Part shown: piece after piece, positions 1 through 5,239 of the stretch
Layout of the letters: each line of letters opens with the position of its first letter
Numbering within the stretch: the stretch's first letter is position 1
Source: an uncultured Clostridia bacterium
Lineage (GTDB): Bacteria > Bacillota > Clostridia > Christensenellales > Pumilibacteraceae
Assembly (NCBI GenBank): GCA_947627075.1
Contig: CANQUR010000072.1
Location: 1-8,043, forward strand
Direction of reading: 5' to 3'
DNA: 8,043 bases
The notes under the pieces: generated by a model
What the model was told of the DNA's origin: nothing
The model's database searches: none
Seen by the model: only the letters and a program-made list of their open reading frames with translations
Position numbers and translations under genes: made by a program

Positions 1-1
1 G

Positions 2-142
2 ACAAAATCGATCGGGACGGCTATCTCGCGTTTTGGACTGAATGGCACAGAAGAAGAAATCAATAAATTTCAATTTACCAAAACGGACGACGGGCATCTA
101 TACCATAGGTCCACACTATACTTATTGCGCTCCGCTCCATAA
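2..142 (+). CDS. possible 3' end of an unidentified gene (partial)
   Basis: This frame is open from the window edge to a TAA at 140-142 and gives 46 residues. The other two forward frames stop earlier, and no minus-strand frame here is long. The peptide is mixed polar and hydrophobic (GLNGTEEEINKFQF, then TKTDDGHLY) and ends LLRSAP. I recognise no family in it. An open stretch this short can occur by chance, and the last codons look less protein-like than the first. The stop codon overlaps the foot of a hairpin. It is either the tail of an upstream gene or non-coding sequence. Confidence 0.3.
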   Translation, partial: TKSIGTAISRFGLNGTEEEINKFQFTKTDDGHLYHRSTLYLLRSAP

Positions 143-163
143 GTCCCGTGTGCTCGCGGGGCT
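142..163 (+). other. GC-rich stem-loop after the upstream frame
   Basis: Bases 142-150 (agtcccgtg) pair with 155-163 (cgcggggct) around the loop tgct, giving nine pairs of which two are G-U. The hairpin sits exactly at the end of the frame that stops at 140-142, which suits a terminator. However, it is followed by atttagtcc rather than a run of T, so an intrinsic terminator is only weakly supported. Confidence 0.35.
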
Positions 164-194
164 ATTTAGTCCAAATAAGGAGTTCAAAACTTAT

Positions 195-210
195 AAATAA
201 AATTTTATTT
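195..210. repeat. 16-bp perfect AT palindrome upstream of antiporter promoter
   Basis: aaataaaattttattt reads the same on both strands. It lies inside a looser inverted pair, aaaact (186-191) and agtttt (216-221), and ends 27 bp before the -35 box of the antiporter promoter. It contains only A and T, so it could be a chance product of an AT-rich stretch. It could also be an operator, an UP-like element, or a weak terminator followed by its T-run (208-214). The rest of the non-coding stretch 143-307 holds only this, the preceding hairpin, the promoter and the ribosome binding site. Confidence 0.4.
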
Positions 211-237
211 TTTTGAGTTTTTATGCAACGTTTATAC

Positions 238-266
238 TTGACTTATATAACTCATAGTGTTAAAAT
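238..266 (+). promoter_or_regulatory. sigma-A-type promoter of the antiporter gene
   Basis: The -35 box is TTGACT (238-243), followed by a 17-bp spacer and the -10 box TAAAAT (261-266). Each box matches consensus at five of six positions. Transcription would start near 272-274, leaving a leader of about 35 nt before the ATG at 308. The promoter also shows that the in-frame GTG at 257 is not the start, because it lies within the promoter. Confidence 0.75.
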
Positions 267-294
267 CTAACGGTTGCAAAAATAGGCGACTAAA

Positions 295-300
295 AGAGGA
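295..300 (+). promoter_or_regulatory. ribosome binding site of the antiporter (decides start)
   Basis: AGAGGA lies seven bases before the ATG at 308 and fixes that codon as the start, rather than the GTG 51 bases upstream. Confidence 0.7.
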
Positions 301-307
301 AAAAATT

Positions 308-1627
308 ATGATATTACATTCGTGGAATGCCATACTTCTGTGCCTTTCTATCGCAATGATCGCGGGCTTGTTGCTTTCGAGAGTAGTAAAACTCATTAAG
401 CTTCCCGCAGTTACGGGCTATTTGATCGCAGGTATATTGATCGGCCCGTATTGTCTTGGCGCGCTCGGTAATTTGATAGGTGTGGACGGACTTGGCTTTA
501 CTTCTCATGAGGCAGTAGAATCGTTTTCGATAATAAGCGAGGTCGCTCTCGGCTTTATCGCTTTTTCGATAGGTACCGAGTTTAGACTCGAAGAAATTAG
601 ACATATCGGCAAAAAAGCCACTGTTATTGCTATTTTTCAAGCGCTTACCGCGACTGTTTTCGTAGATATCGCTCTTATCGCGTTGCATTTTATAATGCCC
701 GATAAACTTTCTATCGAGGTTGCGATCGTGCTCGGCGCAGTGGCGACTGCAACCGCTCCCGCGGCTACGCTCATGGTCGTAAGGCAATATAAGGCAAAGG
801 GTCCGGTCACCGATATGCTTTTGCCCGTAGTCGCTCTCGATGACGCCGTGGGGCTCGTCGTGTTCTCTATTTCCTTTGGTATCGCAAAGACAATGTTCAG
901 CGGAGAGTTGGATGTCATTTCGGTGATCTTCAATCCAATTATCGAAGTTGTTCTGTCGGTCGGAGTGGGTGCGTTGCTCGGATATCTGTTCAACCTAATC
1001 GAGAAATGCTTCAAATCCAACAGCAAACGCCTTTGTCTTGCAATAATGTTCGTGCTTCTCGCCGTGGCGATTTCTTCGCTCGAAATAAAGGTCGGCAAGA
1101 TAACGATAGGCTTTTCGTCATTGCTCGTATGCATGATGCTCGGAACGATTTTTTGCAATCTTTGCAAAGAACAGGCGGAAATTATGGAAAAGACCGACAA
1201 ATGGACGGCTCCGCTTTTTGTACTTTTCTTTGTTATTTCCGGCGCAGAGCTCGAACTTAAAGTCTTTGCCGATTGGATGATCGTGCTTGTCGGAGTCGTT
1301 TATGTGCTTGTTCGCGCCGCCGGTAAATATTTCGGTGCAAGAACCAGCTCGCGCATGATGAAGTGCGATCCCGTGATCGATAAGTATCTCGGAATAACGC
1401 TTTTGCCGCAAGCGGGCGTCGCGCTCGGTATGTCGCTTACCGTAATTGCTTCGGGCGCAATAGGTACCGAAGGTGGTATCCTCGTCCGAAATATAACTCT
1501 TTTCGCCGTGCTTATATATGAGCTTGTGGGTCCGCTTCTTACCAAAATAGCGCTCACCAAGGCAGGGGAGATCGTACCCAAAGTAGAAGTTAAGGCAGCG
1601 CAAAGCAGCGATGACGACGAAGAATGA
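308..1627 (+). CDS. CPA2-family cation/proton antiporter (Kef/NapA-like membrane domain)
   Basis: This 439-residue integral membrane protein probably exchanges Na+ or K+ for H+ across the cytoplasmic membrane. It is hydrophobic almost throughout, with about 11-13 predicted helices. Family motifs are visible: LPAVTGYLIAGILIGP (32-47), the ATATAPAAT helix break (146-154), the paired acids D178-D179 in VALDDAVGL, and LPQAGVALG (366-374). A DD pair at this point is the ion-binding signature of electrogenic NapA/NhaA-type members, whereas KefB/KefC-type proteins usually have Q-D or N-D variants. No C-terminal TrkA-N/RCK nucleotide-binding domain follows; the protein ends in a short acidic tail (DDDEE). 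The ATG at 308 is chosen because AGAGGA lies seven bases upstream and a promoter covers the earlier GTG. The gene appears monocistronic, although no terminator was found after it. Family assignment is firm; ion specificity is inference. Confidence 0.9.
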   Translation: MILHSWNAILLCLSIAMIAGLLLSRVVKLIKLPAVTGYLIAGILIGPYCLGALGNLIGVDGLGFTSHEAVESFSIISEVALGFIAFSIGTEFRLEEIRHIGKKATVIAIFQALTATVFVDIALIALHFIMPDKLSIEVAIVLGAVATATAPAATLMVVRQYKAKGPVTDMLLPVVALDDAVGLVVFSISFGIAKTMFSGELDVISVIFNPIIEVVLSVGVGALLGYLFNLIEKCFKSNSKRLCLAIMFVLLAVAISSLEIKVGKITIGFSSLLVCMMLGTIFCNLCKEQAEIMEKTDKWTAPLFVLFFVISGAELELKVFADWMIVLVGVVYVLVRAAGKYFGARTSSRMMKCDPVIDKYLGITLLPQAGVALGMSLTVIASGAIGTEGGILVRNITLFAVLIYELVGPLLTKIALTKAGEIVPKVEVKAAQSSDDDEE

Positions 1628-1699
1628 GTTTGTGTGAGTTAGTTTGTTTGCAATTGAGCCTTATTAAAGTGAAAATTACGGTAAATAAAATGGAAACGC

Positions 1700-1728
1700 T
1701 TGACAAATCAATATTTTTAGGCTAAACT
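1700..1728 (+). promoter_or_regulatory. sigma-A-type promoter of the LRR lipoprotein gene
   Basis: A perfect TTGACA (1700-1705) is followed by a 17-bp spacer and TAAACT (1723-1728, four of six consensus bases). An overlapping TATATA at 1728-1733 is too far from the -35 box to be preferred. Transcription would start near 1735, giving a leader of about 65 nt. Confidence 0.7.
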
Positions 1729-1740
1729 ATATATATGATT

Positions 1741-1760
1741 ATAAAATGGTATGATTTTAT
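1741..1760 (+). other. small hairpin in the lipoprotein leader
   Basis: ATAAAAT (1741-1747), the loop ggtatg and ATTTTAT (1754-1760) form a perfect seven-pair stem close to the expected 5' end of the mRNA. All pairs are A-T, so it is weak. It could protect the 5' end or simply reflect base composition. It competes for the same bases as the wider inverted repeat 1678-1771. Confidence 0.3.
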
Positions 1761-1800
1761 TATTTTACCGTAGTCATAAGTATTTTAGTAGGAGTTAAAC

Positions 1801-3042
1801 ATGGCTAAAAAGATATTAGTGGGCTTGATTTTGGCACTTACGTTGACGACTTGCTTCATGTTGACCGCTTGCGACAATAATAATATTGACGTGGAACATC
1901 AACATGTACATAAATACGAACAAGCTTGGCAACGTGACAGCAAGCAACATTGGCATTTGTCGCTTTGTACCGAAGAAGGTTGTCCCAAAACTTCCGAAAA
2001 ACAAGACCATGACTTTATAAATGGTGTTTGCTATATTTGCAAATATGAAAATAGTAGCGCGGGCAGACAGGATCCGGCTAAAACCGCAGGCTTTGTTTGT
2101 CAAGACACAACTACCGGTTATACTTTGATGGATTTCAGCACCGCGATAAGAGATCTCGAGGTGGAGACGTACGATGGCAAATATATTACCCAGATCATGT
2201 CGGGTATAACAAACGGAAAAAATTACAAATCGCTCAAAAGCATCACTTTAGGCGATCATGTTCAAACGGTCGGTATGAATGCCTTTGAGGGTTGCACCAA
2301 TCTTGAAGAAGTCATAATAAAGAATTGCGCTGTATCAATAGGTGAGAATGCATTTGCGGATTGTGTAAATCTCAAAAAAGTCACGATAGGCAACAAAGCC
2401 GTAGCCTTCTACAGTAATGCATTTGCAGGATGCACGGCTTTAAGTAGCGAAGGTGAAGTCCATATCGCAGATATCAACAGTTGGAGCAATATCAGATTTT
2501 TGAATGCGGCGGCTAATCCGTTGTCTTTGGCTAAAAAACTTTATGTAGGCGATGAGCTCGTAGAAAATGTCGTTTTGCCGAATAATCTAAAGGAAATAAA
2601 CGATTATGCATTCTATAACTGCTCCAATATAAAGAGTGTTGTCATTCCGGGCAGTGTGACTATGATAGGCAAGGACGCCTTTAATGATTGCATAGAATTG
2701 GAAAACGTTGAGTTCTTGGGAAGTTTGAGCGATTGGTGCAAGATATTTTTCTACACAAGGAACTCCAATCCCATAGCATTTGCGAAGAAGCTGTATATAG
2801 ACGGCAAATTATTGGAAAATGCCGATATTCCCGAAGGTGTTTATGACATAAGCAACTTTGCATTTACAGCTTGCGAGTCGATCAAAAAAGTTTCGTTGCC
2901 GAAAAGCTTATTGACTATAGGCGACGGCGTTTTTGCGGACGCAATCAATATCGCCGAAGTAAAGTATATGGGCTCTGCGGACGAGTGGAAACAAGTCGCT
3001 ATCGGAAAGAACAATGAAAATTGGTTGGGACTTTTACAATAA
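1801..3042 (+). CDS. BspA-like leucine-rich-repeat lipoprotein with His/Cys-rich N-terminal segment
   Basis: This 413-residue protein is predicted to be exported and lipid-anchored. It has a basic N-terminus (MAKK), a hydrophobic core and the lipobox L-T-A-C with Cys24. Residues 33-82 hold a dense His/Cys segment (H33, H35, H37, HWH at 50-52, C56, C61, H70, C77, C80) of the kind seen N-terminal to repeats in Firmicutes surface proteins; metal binding is plausible but unproven. From about residue 143 it carries LRR_5-type repeats with the pattern NAF-x-GC-x-NL-x-x-V-x-I (e.g. 160-172, 183-195, 270-282, 292-304). Laid over these is an 84-residue module marked by Trp228, Trp312 and Trp396. AGGAG at 1790-1794, six bases before the ATG, supports the start. 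It has its own promoter and a strong terminator. Such proteins usually act in surface adhesion or binding; the ligand is unknown. Confidence 0.88.
   Translation: MAKKILVGLILALTLTTCFMLTACDNNNIDVEHQHVHKYEQAWQRDSKQHWHLSLCTEEGCPKTSEKQDHDFINGVCYICKYENSSAGRQDPAKTAGFVCQDTTTGYTLMDFSTAIRDLEVETYDGKYITQIMSGITNGKNYKSLKSITLGDHVQTVGMNAFEGCTNLEEVIIKNCAVSIGENAFADCVNLKKVTIGNKAVAFYSNAFAGCTALSSEGEVHIADINSWSNIRFLNAAANPLSLAKKLYVGDELVENVVLPNNLKEINDYAFYNCSNIKSVVIPGSVTMIGKDAFNDCIELENVEFLGSLSDWCKIFFYTRNSNPIAFAKKLYIDGKLLENADIPEGVYDISNFAFTACESIKKVSLPKSLLTIGDGVFADAINIAEVKYMGSADEWKQVAIGKNNENWLGLLQ
2482..3039 (+). repeat. tandem 84-codon (252-bp) protein modules in the lipoprotein
   Basis: Copy 1 starts at Trp228 (2482) and copy 2 at Trp312 (2734). 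Copy 3 starts at Trp396 (2986) and is cut after 18 residues. Landmarks repeat at exactly 84 residues: S/D/E-W, NP (239 and 323), AKKLY (244 and 328) and the following LP/IP (259 and 343). The DNA has diverged much more than the protein, so this is an old duplication kept in register. Confidence 0.75.
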
Positions 3043-3062
3043 TAAATTTTGATTATTGTTTG

Positions 3063-3097
3063 AAGGGAGGCGTTGTCATGCGCTTCCCTTTTTTATT
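3063..3097 (+). terminator. rho-independent terminator after the lipoprotein gene
   Basis: aagggaggcg (3063-3072) pairs with cgcttccctt (3081-3090) around the eight-base loop ttgtcatg, giving ten pairs with one G-U. It runs directly into a T-rich tract, ttttttatt. It starts 21 bases after the lipoprotein stop and isolates that gene from the promoters immediately downstream. Confidence 0.92.
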
Positions 3098-3102
3098 ATT
3101 AT

Positions 3103-3132
3103 TTGACAATAACGGTAGTTTTTTGCTATAAC
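3103..3132 (+). promoter_or_regulatory. upstream promoter (P1) of the 113-residue membrane protein
   Basis: TTGACA (3103-3108), an 18-bp spacer and TATAAC (3127-3132) predict a start near 3139. The -35 box begins only a few bases after the T-tract of the preceding terminator. The resulting leader of about 31 nt contains no Shine-Dalgarno-like sequence. Confidence 0.6.
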
Positions 3133-3134
3133 AA

Positions 3135-3163
3135 TTGACTTTTACATTTTTTTTTGTTACAAT
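3135..3163 (+). promoter_or_regulatory. downstream promoter (P2), positioned for a leaderless mRNA
   Basis: TTGACT (3135-3140), a 17-bp spacer and TACAAT (3158-3163) form a near-consensus promoter. A start six to eight bases past the -10 box falls at 3169-3171, which is the ATG of the gene at 3170. P2 begins at about the predicted start point of P1. Confidence 0.65.
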
Positions 3164-3169
3164 AAAAAT

Positions 3170-3511
3170 ATGAGCGATAAATTAAGAAGAGCAGTCGCCA
3201 TAATAGCTTTGATTTTGATGTCTTTGTTTACGATCTTGCTCATAATTTACATCTTCGATAAAGACAAAACATTGCTTAACGGTGCAGTAGGAGAATTGAC
3301 CATTTGGACCGGAGCTTTCGGCTTGATTTTGACTTTGGTGCTGTGGCTTTCGCATTCGTTTCCCGCGCAACAACGAAAGGATGAGGAACGGGATAGATTG
3401 TACAAGGAAGCCGAAGAAGCTCAAAACGCCCAAGATGAAAAATCCAATGATGAAAAGCCCAACGACGAAAAGTCCGATGTATCAAATGATCAGACTCGTG
3501 ATAAAGGTTAA
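3170..3511 (+). CDS. small two-helix membrane protein with charged C-terminal tail, function unknown
   Basis: This protein has 113 residues. A basic start (MSDKLRR) leads into hydrophobic helices at about 8-29 and 43-63, followed by a highly charged, probably disordered cytoplasmic tail (66-113). The tail contains a short tandem repeat, DEKS-NDEKP-NDEKS (89-102), encoded by near-identical 15-base units. I recognise no family. The ATG is the first in frame and no Shine-Dalgarno sequence precedes it (the upstream bases are T-rich, then acaataaaaat). Promoter P2 would place the mRNA 5' end at this codon, so a leaderless transcript explains the missing site. The next Met (codon 17) lies inside the first helix and is a poor alternative start. 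Its stop overlaps the stop of the convergent gene on the other strand. The two helices and coding character make it probably real. Confidence 0.72.
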   Translation: MSDKLRRAVAIIALILMSLFTILLIIYIFDKDKTLLNGAVGELTIWTGAFGLILTLVLWLSHSFPAQQRKDEERDRLYKEAEEAQNAQDEKSNDEKPNDEKSDVSNDQTRDKG

Positions 3512-4164
3512 TTTCCTTTGATCTCGCATAGTATCGACATGGTTATATTGAATGCCGCCGCCACTATGCACAAAATAGCGTAAGGAGAAAAGGCTGCCGT
3601 GAACAAAAGAATTATGGCAGTAAAGAGATATCCTTTAATTTTTGATTTGCGTAAAGCGGCTTTTAATAAATGAGTTCTTTTTTTAGATCTGATCTTGATT
3701 TCAGGCAATAAACCGTATTTGCTCAAAAAAGAGTAAGCTTGGTCCTTTGACAATATCGATATGGGTGTTTCGGAAAAAAGTTCTATGTTTTTCTCAATTT
3801 CGACAGTTGTTTCCGAACAAAGCACGAGCAATTTTTTATTGTTTTTTATGGCGAGATTATACGCAATGTTCAATTTTTCGATCGATAATTTGCCAAAAAA
3901 ATATGGATAGATACAAGTATTGCCCGACATTATGGCGTCGTTTTGTATAAAGCCGTTTGTCGCCATTGCCAATTGTTCCAATAGATTGCTTCTGTCTGCG
4001 GTCATAAGTTCACGCATACAGTCGGCTATTTGTTTTTGCTTTGCTTTGCTCATATCCTTTTTTTTGAAATAGAGGCGCATTAGCAAAACGGTTAGCATTG
4101 TTACGGCGGTAGCTATAATGATTATGAGATAGAGTTCTTTGATAAAATTGCACTCATAAGCCAA
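3508..4164 (-). CDS. membrane-anchored protein of unknown function, probably missing its true 5' end
   Basis: The frame gives 218 residues. A hydrophobic helix spans about 11-33. A soluble middle part (about 45-155) has alternating predicted strands and helices, including YPYFFGKLSIEKL (86-98), KKLLVLC (110-116), ISILSKDQAYSFLSKYG (135-151). A basic stretch (KIRSKKR) then leads to two closely spaced C-terminal helices (178-192, 194-213). I recognise no family; the middle part loosely recalls the C-terminal half of restriction-endonuclease-like folds, but no catalytic D...ExK set is visible. The only start before the first helix is a TTG at 4164 without a ribosome binding site, while the frame starting at 4220 would supply a natural N-terminus after a one-base correction. 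Its stop shares TTAA with the gene on the other strand. It is expressed divergently from ywlC. The coding frame is likely; the start is doubtful. Confidence 0.65.
   Translation of the reverse strand: MAYECNFIKELYLIIIIATAVTMLTVLLMRLYFKKKDMSKAKQKQIADCMRELMTADRSNLLEQLAMATNGFIQNDAIMSGNTCIYPYFFGKLSIEKLNIAYNLAIKNNKKLLVLCSETTVEIEKNIELFSETPISILSKDQAYSFLSKYGLLPEIKIRSKKRTHLLKAALRKSKIKGYLFTAIILLFTAAFSPYAILCIVAAAFNITMSILCEIKGN
4092..4119 (+). promoter_or_regulatory. candidate promoter of ywlC, inside the opposite-strand gene
   Basis: TTAGCA (4092-4097, four of six consensus bases), a 16-bp spacer and a perfect TATAAT (4114-4119) could start transcription near 4126, giving a leader of about 130 nt to ywlC. 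The space between the divergent genes holds no better forward promoter; TTGATT at 4225-4230 has no good -10 box at a normal distance. Support comes from the sequence match alone. Confidence 0.35.
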
Positions 4165-4220
4165 ATGGCTATGGCACGCACCATTTCATCGGTTATGATG
4201 GCAAGTTTGGTTTTTTCCAT
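4122..4220 (-). pseudogene. probable frameshifted N-terminal segment of the minus-strand membrane protein
   Basis: An ATG on the minus strand (complement of 4218-4220) opens 32 codons ending in TAA at 4124-4122. The peptide begins MEKTKLAIITDEMV and continues RAIAIWLMSAIL, a plausible N-terminus with the start of a membrane helix. It overlaps the 218-residue frame in a different phase. Restoring one base to the T-run corresponding to AAAA at 4144-4147 would join the frames as ...LMSAI-F-IKELYLIII..., making one protein of about 237 residues with two N-terminal hydrophobic segments. This suggests a one-base deletion or sequencing error. It is inference from frame fit, as no homologue was compared. 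Confidence 0.45.
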
Positions 4221-4257
4221 ATATTTGATTATTTCCGAAAAGGTCGCAGCATAAACT

Positions 4258-5229
4258 ATGAACACACAAATTCTTCAATTTAATATAAATAATATCGACA
4301 TTTGCGCTCGTGAAATAGCGCAAGGAGGCGTTGTGGCTTTTCCTACCGAAACCGTATATGGGCTCGGCGCCGATGCATTGAATAAATTTGCGGTAAAAAA
4401 AATTTACGAGGCAAAGGGCAGACCGTCTGATAATCCGCTCATATGTCATGTATCGAATAGAACTCAAATCGAAAAGTTTGCATATATAACTCCGATGGCG
4501 GAGAAAATAATAGATAAATTTATGCCGGGCCCGATCACCGTTGTCTTAAAAAAGAAGGGAGTACCGGATGTAGTGACGGGCGGACTGGATACCGTAGGGA
4601 TCCGAATGCCGGATCATAAATGCGCGCTTGCTCTTATAGAGGCTTGCGGGGTTCCACTTTGCGCTCCGAGCGCGAATACAAGCACGAAACCGAGTCCTAC
4701 GACCGCACTCCATGTTTATAACGATCTCAACGGAAAAATAGCGTATATTCTTGACGGTGGCGAATGTGGAGTTGGCGTCGAATCCACTATCATCGATTGT
4801 GTAAACGGAGCATTGCTTCGTCCGGGTGGAATCCCAAAAGAAAAAATAGAGGAACTCGTAGGTAAGCTTAACGATCCTCCGAAAAGCGATGTTCCGCTAT
4901 GCCCCGGAATGAAATATAAACATTATAGCCCCGCTGCGAGCGTAATATTGGCGCAGTATGGCAAAAATATGCAAGATCGAATAAAGAAAGCATACGACAG
5001 CTTATGCGGAAAGAAAGCCATTTTATCGCGTTTGGGAGGATACGAAAACAGAAATGTGCTTTTTGTAGGAAATACGGTGGAAGAATATGCCCATAATATT
5101 TTTGCTCTTTTCAGAAAATTGGATGAACAAAATTATGATTATATAATTTGCGAAGGCGTCCCCGAATTCGGGGTCGGAGCGGCTCTTATAAATCGTCTTG
5201 TAAAAGCGAGCGGAGGCAATATTATTTAA
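4258..5229 (+). CDS. ywlC: L-threonylcarbamoyladenylate synthase (Sua5/YwlC)
   Basis: This cytoplasmic enzyme makes threonylcarbamoyl-AMP from threonine, bicarbonate and ATP, the first step of t6A37 formation in tRNAs reading ANN codons. The 323 residues form the long Sua5 type. The YrdC domain (about 12-205) shows GGVVAFPTETVYGLGADA (23-40), the substrate-binding K53-G-R-P-S-D-N-P run, PSAN (137-140), GVGVESTIID (171-180) and LLRPGGI (186-192). The linker PGMKYKHYSP (216-225) leads into the C-terminal Sua5 domain, which ends GVGAALINRLVKASGG (305-320). The ATG at 4258 gives the usual distance to the first strand. It lacks a good ribosome binding site; only AAAAGG lies 14 bases upstream. It is first in a tight pair with ywlE, whose Shine-Dalgarno overlaps this stop codon, matching the B. 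subtilis ywlC-ywlE order. Confidence 0.96.
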   Translation: MNTQILQFNINNIDICAREIAQGGVVAFPTETVYGLGADALNKFAVKKIYEAKGRPSDNPLICHVSNRTQIEKFAYITPMAEKIIDKFMPGPITVVLKKKGVPDVVTGGLDTVGIRMPDHKCALALIEACGVPLCAPSANTSTKPSPTTALHVYNDLNGKIAYILDGGECGVGVESTIIDCVNGALLRPGGIPKEKIEELVGKLNDPPKSDVPLCPGMKYKHYSPAASVILAQYGKNMQDRIKKAYDSLCGKKAILSRLGGYENRNVLFVGNTVEEYAHNIFALFRKLDEQNYDYIICEGVPEFGVGAALINRLVKASGGNII

Positions 5230-5239
5230 GGAGAAGATT

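Larger units (their letters stand above)
1678..1771. repeat. inverted repeat flanking the lipoprotein promoter
   Basis: acggtaaa (1678-1685) is the exact reverse complement of tttaccgt (1764-1771). The pairing continues inward with taaaat (1686-1691) against atttta (1754-1759) after a four-base bulge. The arms lie on either side of the promoter at 1700-1728, so only the right arm would be transcribed. This fits a paired DNA-binding site better than an RNA hairpin. It may also be chance in AT-rich sequence. Confidence 0.4.

Noticed and set aside
213..238. Second antiporter promoter TTGAGT (213-218) with TATACT (233-238)
   Set aside because: The spacer is only 14 bp, too short for a sigma-A promoter, and a good 17-bp promoter lies just downstream.
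257..307. GTG at 257 as the antiporter start, adding 17 residues
   Set aside because: It lies within the -35/-10 promoter region and has no ribosome binding site, while ATG 308 has AGAGGA seven bases upstream.
637..1603. Long minus-strand frames opposite the antiporter
   Set aside because: They mirror the codon bias of a clearly recognised membrane transporter on the + strand and have no independent start signals.
3000..3066. Frameshift at the lipoprotein C-terminus, since another frame continues TFTIINFDY, like the usual end of such repeats
   Set aside because: The alternative frame would read through the strong terminator at 3063-3097, and the present stop gives a sensible gene end. The resemblance is too short to rely on.
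4302..4323. Seven-base inverted repeat TTGCGCT/AGCGCAA early in ywlC as a regulatory hairpin
   Set aside because: It lies in conserved coding sequence, has no T-run, and one such match is expected by chance at this length.
4322..4335. Strong AAGGAGG followed by an in-frame GTG (4333) as an internal ywlC start
   Set aside because: It would remove residues 1-25, including part of the first conserved strand (GGVVAFP). The Shine-Dalgarno match comes from conserved codons for Q-G-G.
4186..4467. 93-residue minus-strand frame opposite ywlC
   Set aside because: It lies antisense to highly conserved Sua5 coding sequence, has no ribosome binding site and shows no recognisable protein features.
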